Source: Winogradskyella eximia (GTDB lineage: Bacteria > Bacteroidota > Bacteroidia > Flavobacteriales > Flavobacteriaceae). Taken from it: a stretch of 64,000 nt of DNA. Each line of letters opens with the position of its first letter. Position 1 is the stretch's first letter. The stretch lies in the NCBI RefSeq assembly GCF_003386165.1, contig NZ_QRDV01000001.1, positions 124,001 to 188,000 of the forward strand, read 5' to 3'. Made by a program: the position numbers and the translations under genes. The notes under the pieces were generated by a model. It had not been told where the DNA came from and searched no databases. It saw only the letters and a program-made list of their open reading frames with translations. Of the stretch, positions 8,469-15,784 are shown piece after piece.

Positions 8469-9149
8469 ATGTTAGACGATATCTTAACAGCCATTCCGTT
8501 CGGAATTATTTTAGCCTTCACCATTGGTCCTGTCTTTTTTGTATTACTAGAAACTAGTGTAACCAAAGGTATTACTAGTGCTATTATATTCGATCTAGGC
8601 GTTATTTTTGCAGATGTCGTATTTATTTTAGTCATTTTTAAAAGCACAGATTCACTATTAGATAAAATAAAGGACGATCCAAAACTTTTGGTTTTTGGTG
8701 GTGTTTTATTAGTTATCTATGGTCTTATAAGCTTTATAAAAACCTCAAAATCTTTCCGGTCTATAGTAAGAGAACATCATAGAATTGTACTTCCTAAAAA
8801 AGATTACGGAAAGCTTTTTATTAAAGGATTCTTACTCAATTTTATCAATATTGGTGTGTTGTTGGGTTGGCTAGGTTTTATAGTTATTGGGACTTCAATT
8901 ACAACATCAGATAATGGAGTAACAATTTTTATTACAACGATGTTGATTGCTTATTTCTTAACCGATTTAGTAAAAATTGTAGCAGCAAAACGATTAAGGA
9001 GTAAACTTACACCAAGACGAATTTTTAAGACTAAGAAAATAGTGTCTCTAGTAATTTTAGTCTTTGGTATTATTCTCTTAAGCCAAGGTTTGTTCCCAGA
9101 ACTTTATGAAAAAAGTATTGAACAGATAGAGAAGGTTAATCCAATTTAA
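8469..9149 (+). CDS. LysE/RhtB family translocator
   Basis: 226 residues with six hydrophobic segments. The N-terminal segment AIPFGIILAFTIGPVFFVLLE carries the family signature around GPxFF, followed by a charged cytoplasmic loop near residues 85-115 and three C-terminal helices. LysE proteins export amino acids or similar small molecules across the inner membrane using the proton or sodium gradient. The substrate cannot be inferred. The next gene starts 13 nt after the stop, so they may share a transcript. Confidence 0.85.
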   Translation: MLDDILTAIPFGIILAFTIGPVFFVLLETSVTKGITSAIIFDLGVIFADVVFILVIFKSTDSLLDKIKDDPKLLVFGGVLLVIYGLISFIKTSKSFRSIVREHHRIVLPKKDYGKLFIKGFLLNFINIGVLLGWLGFIVIGTSITTSDNGVTIFITTMLIAYFLTDLVKIVAAKRLRSKLTPRRIFKTKKIVSLVILVFGIILLSQGLFPELYEKSIEQIEKVNPI

Positions 9150-9162
9150 TATCTCTGTTTTT

Positions 9163-9705
9163 ATGCCAGCTAAAGCCTTAACGTTTCCTTTACGCCTTTC
9201 ATTAATTGTTTTAATTTTTGGTGTTCTATTTAAAATTATGCATTGGCCTTATGCTAATATTTTAATGTTTATAGGCAGTGTTCTTATCGGCTTATTTTAT
9301 ACCATCCGTTTTATTAAAAAGAAGAGTAAAGAAAGTTTAGATTATGTAAAATATGTAATGGTTTTATTATGGATTATTAATTATCTTAATAGTGCTTTTG
9401 ATGTTTTTAATATGCCATATATACTTGAAATTTTACTTCTTATGCTCTTTATTTACTGGTTTATAGTTGAAGGTATCTATTATTTTAAAAATAGGAAATA
9501 CAAGAAAAATGTATTCCTAAAAGCCTTCTATTTTCTTTTAATATCAATGACCATTTTTGCTTTGTTTTTCGGAATAATTTTTAAAATTCAACATTGGCCT
9601 TATGGTGCATTATTGTTTACAATCGGAATATTACTAACAAGTATTCTATTGATTTTTGATTACTTTTTAATTGATAGAAATGGTAAACAGTTAAATGAAA
9701 ACTAA
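9163..9705 (+). CDS. Polytopic membrane protein with two GldL-like helical hairpins
   Basis: 180 residues with five to six hydrophobic segments. Two segments carry almost the same motif: LFKIMHWPYA near residue 22 and IFKIQHWPYG near residue 139. The motif resembles the (F/L)FKIxHWPGA segment in the N-terminal membrane hairpin of GldL, the T9SS/gliding motor stator. The protein lacks the long cytoplasmic tail of GldL and is not next to gldK or gldM, so it is a relative, not GldL itself. Its function is unknown. Confidence 0.6.
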   Translation: MPAKALTFPLRLSLIVLIFGVLFKIMHWPYANILMFIGSVLIGLFYTIRFIKKKSKESLDYVKYVMVLLWIINYLNSAFDVFNMPYILEILLLMLFIYWFIVEGIYYFKNRKYKKNVFLKAFYFLLISMTIFALFFGIIFKIQHWPYGALLFTIGILLTSILLIFDYFLIDRNGKQLNEN

Positions 9706-9740
9706 ATATTCTCAACTAGATTTTGTATAAATTAAAATGT

Positions 9741-9762
9741 GTCTCTAAGTTTTCTTAGAAAC
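9741..9762 (-). terminator. Second hairpin downstream of tRNA-Cys
   Basis: TCTAAG and CTTAGA are arms of a stem with outer GT/AC pairs. The hairpin resembles the one at 9845-9870 and lies beyond the tRNA relic, as if a tRNA-plus-terminator unit had been duplicated. Confidence 0.5.
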
Positions 9763-9769
9763 TTTTTGA

Positions 9770-9808
9770 AGTTACTAAAGAAAGCTATAGGATTCGAACC
9801 GCGTAACT
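9770..9808 (-). pseudogene. tRNA relic: T-arm motif inside an acceptor-like stem
   Basis: GGATTCGAACCGC (9790-9802) is identical to 13 bp of the T-arm of the tRNA-Cys at 9876-9945. It is enclosed by AGTTAC (9770-9775) and GTAACT (9803-9808), which pair like a short acceptor stem. D and anticodon arms are absent and the T-stem is mispaired, so it is not a functional tRNA. Confidence 0.5.
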
Positions 9809-9844
9809 ATTAATCTAAATTTTCTTAAAATTTTAAAAATAAAA

Positions 9845-9870
9845 AAGCCTCTAAGAAAACTTAGAAGCTT
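9845..9870 (-). terminator. Terminator of tRNA-Cys
   Basis: AAGCCTCTAAG and CTTAGAAGCTT form an 11-bp stem with one mismatch and an AAAA loop, 5 nt beyond the 3' end of the tRNA. On the minus strand it is followed by a T tract. Confidence 0.8.
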
Positions 9871-9875
9871 TTTGA

Positions 9876-9945
9876 GGTGTCGAGCGGATTCGAACCGCTG
9901 TAGATGGTGTTGCAGACCACTGCCTAGCCACTCGGCCACGACACC
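9876..9945 (-). tRNA. tRNA-Cys (GCA)
   Basis: The 70-nt minus-strand sequence folds as a cloverleaf: acceptor stem GGTGTCG/CGACACC, a D-arm with GGCTAGGC, an anticodon stem enclosing CTGCAAC with anticodon GCA, and a T-arm with GGTTCGAATCC. CCA is not encoded. A terminator hairpin follows directly. Confidence 0.97.
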
Positions 9946-9995
9946 TTATTGAGAGCGCAAATATAAAAATTATATGCGTTATACCCTAAATAGCA

Positions 9996-10358
9996 TCACT
10001 TTTTTCGCTTTTCGCTCATTTTTATTGTAACCATCTCAACGTCACCACCAATTGGAGGGTTTATTTTACTTACTGCTACGGTGGCTTTAGTAATTATTGA
10101 GGCTTCTTTAAAAACACGGTCTAAAATACGCTGAGCAACTGTTTCTAAAAGCTTAGAAGGGATTGCCATTTCTTCTCTAACCACTTTGTTTAAAAATACA
10201 TAATCTACAGTGTCGCTTAATTCATCAGATTTTGAAGATTTCTTTAAATTCGCCTTAACCTGTAAATCAACTCTATAATCGCTGCCAATTGCTGTTTCTT
10301 CTTTTAAACAACCATGATTGGCAAATACTCTTATATTTTCAACTTTTATTATTCCCAT
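9996..10358 (-). CDS. folB: Dihydroneopterin aldolase
   Basis: 120 residues, the usual FolB length. The enzyme splits 7,8-dihydroneopterin to 6-hydroxymethyl-dihydropterin and glycolaldehyde in folate synthesis, as a cytoplasmic homo-oligomer. Seen: the start VENIRVFANHGCLKEE with the conserved Gly/Glu region, the segment SDTVDYVFLNKVV that lines the pterin site, and the late SKINPPIGGDVEMVTIKM with the conserved Lys, Pro and Pro. A perfect TACTTTTG element ends just 4 nt before the ATG, so the mRNA may be leaderless. No other folate gene is adjacent. Confidence 0.93.
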   Translation of the reverse strand: MGIIKVENIRVFANHGCLKEETAIGSDYRVDLQVKANLKKSSKSDELSDTVDYVFLNKVVREEMAIPSKLLETVAQRILDRVFKEASIITKATVAVSKINPPIGGDVEMVTIKMSEKRKK

Positions 10359-10362
10359 AATT

Positions 10363-10370
10363 CAAAAGTA
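10363..10370 (-). promoter_or_regulatory. -7 element placed 4 nt before the folB start
   Basis: The minus strand reads TACTTTTG-AATT-ATG. If this exact TAnnTTTG match is the active promoter, the transcription start would fall at or next to the A of the start codon. Confidence 0.5.
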
Positions 10371-10429
10371 ATATTTCTTATTGAATTTTAATCAGGTTAA
10401 TATGTTTGCTGAATTTAGTTGAAGACATA

Positions 10430-10630
10430 TCAATTAGTAAACAAATCAAAAATATTACTCAATGCACCAGTTTTAGCTTTATAGAACTCAGTATAACTAC
10501 ATTTTTTGCACGTCACTGAACTAAATTTCTTGTTCTGAATGTCAAATATTTTAGACCATCTACCACCTGTAGCTCTCATTTCGCCAACTTCATAAGTAGT
10601 ATTATCACATTTTGGACATATATAATTCAT
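10430..10630 (-). CDS. Small zinc-ribbon nucleic-acid-binding-like protein (COG3478/YpzJ type)
   Basis: 66 residues with two Cys pairs: CPKC at about residues 5-8 and CKKC at about 41-44, forming a zinc ribbon. The central GEMRATGGRWSKIFDIQNKK and the late SYTEFYK are typical of the COG3478 family, described as predicted nucleic-acid-binding proteins. The function is not established. It lies alone between folB and glnS. Confidence 0.8.
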   Translation of the reverse strand: MNYICPKCDNTTYEVGEMRATGGRWSKIFDIQNKKFSSVTCKKCSYTEFYKAKTGALSNIFDLFTN

Positions 10631-10719
10631 AATAGTGTAGATTTTTGATTTATACTATCAGTCTAAAAAGATAAATAAATGTTACAATTTGTTTAATTTT
10701 ACCAACTGGAATAATGACG

Positions 10720-10747
10720 TTGAGATTTATTGTTGTGTATAGATTTT
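10720..10747 (+). promoter_or_regulatory. Possible glnS promoter (TTG-N17-TAGATTTT)
   Basis: TTG at 10720-10722 and TAGATTTT at 10740-10747 (one mismatch from TAnnTTTG), 37 nt before the ATG. Confidence 0.4.
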
Positions 10748-10784
10748 ACCCAAGAACTAATTGTCAACAGCTAATACCTAGAAC

Positions 10785-12794
10785 ATGTCAGAAGAAACAA
10801 AAGCACTCAATTTTATTGAGCATATTATAGAAGAAGATTTAGCGAACGGTTTATCAAAAGATAAGCTTCGTTTTCGTTTTCCACCAGAACCAAATGGTTA
10901 TTTACATATTGGTCACACCAAAGCCATTGGTATTAGTTTTGGGTTAGGGGAGAAGTACAATGCACCTGTAAATTTAAGGTTTGATGATACCAATCCTGCT
11001 AAAGAAGAGCAAGAGTATGTGGATGCTATTAAAAAGGATATCGCTTGGTTAGGCTATAAATGGGAAAACGAATTGTACTCTTCAGATTATTTTCAGAAGC
11101 TATACGATTGGGCAGTTTTAATGATTAAAGACGGTAAAGCTTATGTAGATTCTCAATCTTCAGAAGTGATGGCGCAACAAAAAGGAACGCCAACACAAGT
11201 AGGTACAAATAGTCCGTATAGAGATCGTAGCGTTGAAGAGAATTTGGAATTATTTGAAGGTATGAAAGCCGGAAAATTTCCAGCAGGTACACATTTATTG
11301 CGTGCTAAAATTGACATGGAAGATCCAAATATGTTAATGAGAGATCCAATTATGTATCGTATTATGTATGCACATCATCACAGAACTGGAGACGATTGGT
11401 GCATTTACCCAATGTACGATTGGACGCATGGAGAAAGTGATTACTTAGAACAAATTTCGCATTCGCTATGTTCGTTAGAATTTAAACCTCACAGAAAGCT
11501 TTACGATTGGTTTAGAGACAATGTTTATGAATACAGTAAGGATAATTATCCTTTACCACCTAAACAACGCGAATTCGCACGTTTAAATTTGAGTTACACC
11601 ATTATGAGTAAGCGTAAGTTATTACGTTTGGTAGAAGAAGGTGTAGTTTCTGGTTGGGACGATCCACGTATGCCAACTATTTCTGGCTTACGTCGTCGTG
11701 GTTATACACCAAATTCTATTCGTAAATTCATTGAAAAAGTAGGTGTTGCAAAACGTGAAAACGTTATTGATGTGTCGCTTTTAGAATTCTGTATTAGAGA
11801 AGATTTAAATAAAACAGCTAATAGAGTAATGGCTGTCTTAGACCCAATAAAAGTGGTTATAACTAATTATCCTGTAGACAAAGAGGAATGGTTAGAAGCA
11901 GAAAATAACCAAGAGGATGAGTCTGCTGGATTTAGAAAAGTGCCTTTCTCTAGAGAGATTTATATTGAGAGAGACGATTTTAAAGTAGAAGCCGGAAACA
12001 AATATTTTAGATTGAAACTTGGAGGTGAAGTTCGTTTAAAAAATGCGTACATCATTAAAGCAAATGAGGTTGTAAAAGATCAGAATGGAGATATTCTAGA
12101 AGTGCAATGTACGTATGATGAAGATACGTCTAAAAAAGTAAAAGGAACATTACATTGGGTATCTATAAAACATGCTATTACAGCAGAAATTAGAGAATAC
12201 GATCGTTTGTTTATGCACGAATCACCAGATAGCGATAAGGACAAAGATTTTATGGAATTTCTAAACCCAAACTCATTAACTATAAAAACAGGGTATTTAG
12301 AACCAAGTTTAGCAGATGTAAAAGTAGGAGAGCAGTTTCAGTTTCAACGTTTAGGCTATTTTAATGTTGATGATGATTCTACTGCTGATAAATTAGTATT
12401 TAACAAAACAGTTGGATTAAGAGATAGTTGGGAAAAGCAAAAGCCGAAACCACAAAATAATCAAAACGAGAATAAACCAAAACCACAGCAACAAAAACGT
12501 ACAGCAATAAGCGTTATTCAACAATTTGGTAAAAAATACACCAATTTACCAGAAGAAAAACAGCTTAAAGCTAAAGCTGAGATACAAGAGTTAGCTAAAG
12601 ATGTTGCTTACGATGAATTAGAGCCGTTATTTGGCACTGCTGTTAAAAAAGCAGGTACACGTGTCGCAACTTTAATTGCGTTAAAAGTATTGCTTAAAAA
12701 TGGCTTAGAAAGAAACGAGGCTATTGATGAGTTTATCAATAAGGCAAAAGAAGATAAAAATGCCATTTTAGTTGCTGAAGCAATGGATCTTTAA
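10785..12794 (+). CDS. glnS: Glutaminyl-tRNA synthetase with C-terminal extension
   Basis: 669 residues; the E. coli enzyme has about 554. The class I signatures are present: FPPEPNGYLHIGHTKA (HIGH) near residues 32-47 and IMSKRKL (KMSKS-like) near 272. The GlnRS-type segment DDTNPAKEEQEYVD separates it from GluRS. Two anticodon-binding beta barrels extend to about residue 545. A Gln/Lys/Pro/Asn-rich linker (about 549-570) then leads to a helical domain of about 100 residues (VIQQFGKKYTNLPEEKQLK onward), perhaps a YqeY/GatB-tail-like tRNA-binding appendage; that assignment is inference. It charges tRNA-Gln with glutamine in the cytoplasm. Confidence 0.96.
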   Translation: MSEETKALNFIEHIIEEDLANGLSKDKLRFRFPPEPNGYLHIGHTKAIGISFGLGEKYNAPVNLRFDDTNPAKEEQEYVDAIKKDIAWLGYKWENELYSSDYFQKLYDWAVLMIKDGKAYVDSQSSEVMAQQKGTPTQVGTNSPYRDRSVEENLELFEGMKAGKFPAGTHLLRAKIDMEDPNMLMRDPIMYRIMYAHHHRTGDDWCIYPMYDWTHGESDYLEQISHSLCSLEFKPHRKLYDWFRDNVYEYSKDNYPLPPKQREFARLNLSYTIMSKRKLLRLVEEGVVSGWDDPRMPTISGLRRRGYTPNSIRKFIEKVGVAKRENVIDVSLLEFCIREDLNKTANRVMAVLDPIKVVITNYPVDKEEWLEAENNQEDESAGFRKVPFSREIYIERDDFKVEAGNKYFRLKLGGEVRLKNAYIIKANEVVKDQNGDILEVQCTYDEDTSKKVKGTLHWVSIKHAITAEIREYDRLFMHESPDSDKDKDFMEFLNPNSLTIKTGYLEPSLADVKVGEQFQFQRLGYFNVDDDSTADKLVFNKTVGLRDSWEKQKPKPQNNQNENKPKPQQQKRTAISVIQQFGKKYTNLPEEKQLKAKAEIQELAKDVAYDELEPLFGTAVKKAGTRVATLIALKVLLKNGLERNEAIDEFINKAKEDKNAILVAEAMDL

Positions 12795-12807
12795 TTTTAA
12801 TAAGAAT

Positions 12808-12870
12808 ATTCTGAATCTAAAGTTGATTTTTTTAATGTAGATTAGTACATATTAACTTTAGATTCAGAAT
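12808..12870. repeat. Perfect 17-bp inverted repeat before the gene at 12873
   Basis: ATTCTGAATCTAAAGTT (12808-12824) is the exact reverse complement of 12854-12870, with a 29-bp loop. The right arm contains the promoter-like TAACTTTA (12853-12860) and ends 2 nt before the ATG. No T run follows, so it is not a standard terminator; an operator or a leader hairpin is more likely. Confidence 0.75.
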
Positions 12871-12872
12871 TA

Positions 12873-14339
12873 ATGAGACAACTTACCTTAATTTTCGTTT
12901 TATTTTTCATTGGTAATACTGTTTTTAGTCAGACTATTACTGGCAAAATAGTAGATACCAGTGATAATCCAATTCCTTATGTTACGCTGCAGATTGGTCC
13001 AAATTATGGCGTTATAACTAATGAAGAAGGAGTTTTTACATTAGAAACTGATAATTTTTCAGATTCAGATACCGTGTCAATTTCATGTTTAGGGTATAAA
13101 TCATTAGATTTTCAACTTTCAAATTTCACAAAACTAACTTATGTTTTAGAAGACTCCATTAGCGAGCTTTCTGAAGTTTTCATTACTAATAAACTGCTTT
13201 CAATCGAAGAAATTTTGGAGAATGTGAGAGCCAATGTTTCAAAAAACTATGCTACAGCCGGAAAGCAAACGGTTTTCATGAGACAGAGTAGTAATTTTAA
13301 ACTCAAAGATTTTGGCTTTGATGTCGCAAAATCTTCCAATTTTAATAAATCAACAATTAAAGAGATTAATAAAAATTTTGAAGAGATGAGCAAAGGTATC
13401 GTCAATAGCAGTTCTAATCAATTTGAAGATACATTGTTAGATCTTTTACATACTGCAGACAGCACACAATCTCATATTATTAAAGCTACTAAATTAGTTA
13501 ACATAGATAAAGATTTATCTACTGGAGCTGTAAATGGTAAGATGATTAAAAGTGTGTTGAATGTTTTAGATTCTTCGGCAACTTACAAGTTAAAAACAGG
13601 TTTATTTACAATAGAAGATTCACTTAAAGTTGGTAAAGTTTTTAAGGATGAAACCAATTCTAAAACCGGAAAAACCAGTACTATTAACAATACAGTAGCA
13701 AATATTATAAAGAATAATTCATTAAGTGAAAACTCAAAACTAGAATTTATTTTTGGAGATAAAGGTTATGACTATTCAATAGATGGTATAAGTTATATAA
13801 ATGAGGATGCTACATACAATATAAGTTTTAAACCTAATAAACGTTCTGCTAAATATGAAGGCAAAATGTATGTTAATACTTCAGATTTTGCCGTAGTTAA
13901 ATTAGAGTATCAATTTGCAGAAGATAGAAGTGGCCAAAAAGTGAATATGAAATTTTTGTTAGGTATTAAATTTGAAGAAAATGCTTATCGCTCTACTGTG
14001 ATTTTTAAAAAGAATGAAAATAACATTTACGACTTATATTTTATTAGTCAAGAAAATGGAAACTACGTATATCTTAATAGATCTCTTAAATTTATTCGAA
14101 ATAATACAGCAGCACAAAAAGATAAGCAGTATTTAAAGTTAGATATTATGATAGAGCAAGATTTTAAAGCAAAAAGTGAATTGTTTTTTATCGATCATAA
14201 TCCTTTAGCTAATGTTTCAGATTTTGAAGTTACTGAGGAATATCCTATAACCTTTTTGTCAAAGTACGACGCTTCAATCTGGAAGAATTATAGTGTTCTA
14301 AGTCCTGTTCAAGATATTATAAATTATAAAACGGATTAA
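12873..14339 (+). CDS. Exported protein with carboxypeptidase-like regulatory domain
   Basis: 488 residues with a signal peptide (about 1-20, ending VFSQ). Residues 21-95 form a CarboxypepD_reg-like beta sandwich (TITGKIVDTSDNPIPYVTLQ, then TNEEGVFTLETD), as found at the N-terminus of TonB receptors and many exported Bacteroidota proteins. The remaining ~390 residues are unassigned. No plug or barrel signature was seen, so it is not a TonB receptor. Location is periplasm or outer membrane by inference. The start lies directly after a 17-bp inverted repeat. Confidence 0.75.
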   Translation: MRQLTLIFVLFFIGNTVFSQTITGKIVDTSDNPIPYVTLQIGPNYGVITNEEGVFTLETDNFSDSDTVSISCLGYKSLDFQLSNFTKLTYVLEDSISELSEVFITNKLLSIEEILENVRANVSKNYATAGKQTVFMRQSSNFKLKDFGFDVAKSSNFNKSTIKEINKNFEEMSKGIVNSSSNQFEDTLLDLLHTADSTQSHIIKATKLVNIDKDLSTGAVNGKMIKSVLNVLDSSATYKLKTGLFTIEDSLKVGKVFKDETNSKTGKTSTINNTVANIIKNNSLSENSKLEFIFGDKGYDYSIDGISYINEDATYNISFKPNKRSAKYEGKMYVNTSDFAVVKLEYQFAEDRSGQKVNMKFLLGIKFEENAYRSTVIFKKNENNIYDLYFISQENGNYVYLNRSLKFIRNNTAAQKDKQYLKLDIMIEQDFKAKSELFFIDHNPLANVSDFEVTEEYPITFLSKYDASIWKNYSVLSPVQDIINYKTD

Positions 14340-14417
14340 TGTCGTTTTAGGTTTTAACAATGCTTTGAGATAATTTGAGCTTAAAAATGCTTATGTTTAG
14401 GTAAACACTTAAAAATT

Positions 14418-14627
14418 ATGAATTTACCTCAGAAAATACTTGCAGAAATCTCAGTTGTAACTAGAGATATAGAAGAAAATTATCCAGAACTTCAACAACA
14501 TTTAGATGAAACATGGAGTACATTACCTCATGGATCTAATGATAGTAATAGTTTAAATGAAAAGGATTTAAAAAATTATTTAAATGAATTAAAGGCAATA
14601 AGAGATAAATATAAGGAAGAGCACTAG
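14418..14627 (+). CDS. Small acidic hypothetical protein
   Basis: 69 residues, soluble and charged, mainly helical by composition (LAEISVVTRDIEENYPELQQHL, then LNEKDLKNYLNELKAIRDKYKE). I do not recognise a named family. It is a separate gene, with its own space upstream (TATGTTTA at about -30) and a strong terminator 19 nt after the stop. It is likely a real gene because of the terminator and codon pattern. Confidence 0.65.
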   Translation: MNLPQKILAEISVVTRDIEENYPELQQHLDETWSTLPHGSNDSNSLNEKDLKNYLNELKAIRDKYKEEH

Positions 14628-14645
14628 GCTACATTAATATTCATA

Positions 14646-14679
14646 AAAACCTCATAATTAATAGTTATGAGGTTTTTTT
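14646..14679 (+). terminator. Rho-independent terminator
   Basis: AAAACCTCATAA pairs with TTATGAGGTTTT (12-bp stem), followed by a T run, just after the small gene at 14418-14627. Confidence 0.9.
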
Positions 14680-14719
14680 GTACTTTTAATTCTAACTAAC
14701 TAATAAACTATAAAATAAT

Positions 14720-15208
14720 ATGGAATTACCTATTAACCCTATTGCCATTCCTATTGCAGCTGTAGCAGCTTTATTTATTGGAGCGCTGTGGTATAATCCT
14801 AAATTCGGATTTGGAAATGCTTGGATGCAAGAATCTGGAATGACAGAAGAACGTATGAAAAGCGGAAATATCGCCATTATTTTTGGACTTGCTTTATTAT
14901 TTGCAGCTATGCTAAGTTTCTTGTTAATGCAATTTACAAACCATCAATGGGGAGCTTTCGGCATGGTAGGAGGAGACCCTACAGGAGCAGAACCATCTTT
15001 TGAAGCCTTTATGGCAGATTACGGAAACAAATTCAGAACATTTAAACACGGAGCATTACACGGAACTATTTTTGGTGTACTTGGTGCATTACCAATTATT
15101 GGTACCATTGCTTTATTTGAGCGTAAAAGTGCAAAGTATATTTTTATAAATGCTGGTTACTGGATTGTAACCTTAGCGGTTATGGGAAGTATTCTTTGTG
15201 GCTTATAA
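14720..15208 (+). CDS. DUF1761 family membrane protein
   Basis: 162 residues with four hydrophobic segments (about 8-26, 50-72, 113-135, 142-162). The start with INPIAIPIAAVAALFIGALWY and the following NPKFGFGNAWM match the DUF1761 pattern of a first helix ending in a WY(N/S)P motif. Function unknown; inner membrane by inference. It is a single-gene unit between two terminators. Confidence 0.8.
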   Translation: MELPINPIAIPIAAVAALFIGALWYNPKFGFGNAWMQESGMTEERMKSGNIAIIFGLALLFAAMLSFLLMQFTNHQWGAFGMVGGDPTGAEPSFEAFMADYGNKFRTFKHGALHGTIFGVLGALPIIGTIALFERKSAKYIFINAGYWIVTLAVMGSILCGL

Positions 15209-15215
15209 AAAATAG

Positions 15216-15249
15216 AAAACCCTTGAAAGTATAATTTTTCAAGGGTTTT
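15216..15249. terminator. Bidirectional terminator between convergent genes
   Basis: AAAACCCTTGAAA and TTTCAAGGGTTTT form a 13-bp stem with A and T runs on both sides, so it can stop transcription from the DUF1761 gene (+) and from the gene ending at 15269 (-). Confidence 0.9.
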
Positions 15250-15268
15250 TTTAGAGTTTAAAATGTAA

Positions 15269-15784
15269 TTACAATTTTTCTACTTTCATATCGTCTTCAG
15301 GTATTTCAAGACTAGTTTCAAAATTTGGAAGTATTTTATCAACTAATGCTTCATTTTTTAGTTGTTTTGCTTCTACAAACCACCAATGTTTATCAGTTTC
15401 ATTGTAAATACCTAAAAGATAACTTTTAGAAGATATACGTTGTCCTGACATTTGCATCTGATTGTAACCTTCAATTACACAACGTGATTGACCTTGTTCT
15501 TGTACAATATCAGAAACACCAATAATATCCGCTTTTTCAAATACAAAACCTTGTGATTTCATACCTTCAAAAGTTGATTTAATAACTTGTAACGCAGCAT
15601 CTTTTCCACCCATCATATCTAATACAGAAGGAAGTGTATGCTTAAGCACTGTTTCAAAATCCATTTCTAATGTGGCTTTTGAAGTTGTTTTGGCATCCTT
15701 TAATGCATCTGTTTTAGTCTGAGAAAAGGCATTGGCACTGATAGCTATTATAATAAATAGCGCTAATTTTTTTAATTTATTCAT
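15269..15784 (-). CDS. Exported protein of unknown function, co-transcribed with the SPFH gene
   Basis: 171 residues from the ATG at 15784; an ATG at 15790 two codons upstream is equally open. A signal peptide is clear (about 1-21, ending ANAFSQ). The mature part contains a compact alpha/beta region (ETVLKHTLPSVLDMMGG; RCVIEGYNQMQMSGQRI; KHWWFVEAKQL) that could suit an NTF2-like fold, which is only a guess. The start overlaps the end of the SPFH gene by 8 nt, so translation is probably coupled. Confidence 0.75.
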   Translation of the reverse strand: MNKLKKLALFIIIAISANAFSQTKTDALKDAKTTSKATLEMDFETVLKHTLPSVLDMMGGKDAALQVIKSTFEGMKSQGFVFEKADIIGVSDIVQEQGQSRCVIEGYNQMQMSGQRISSKSYLLGIYNETDKHWWFVEAKQLKNEALVDKILPNFETSLEIPEDDMKVEKL

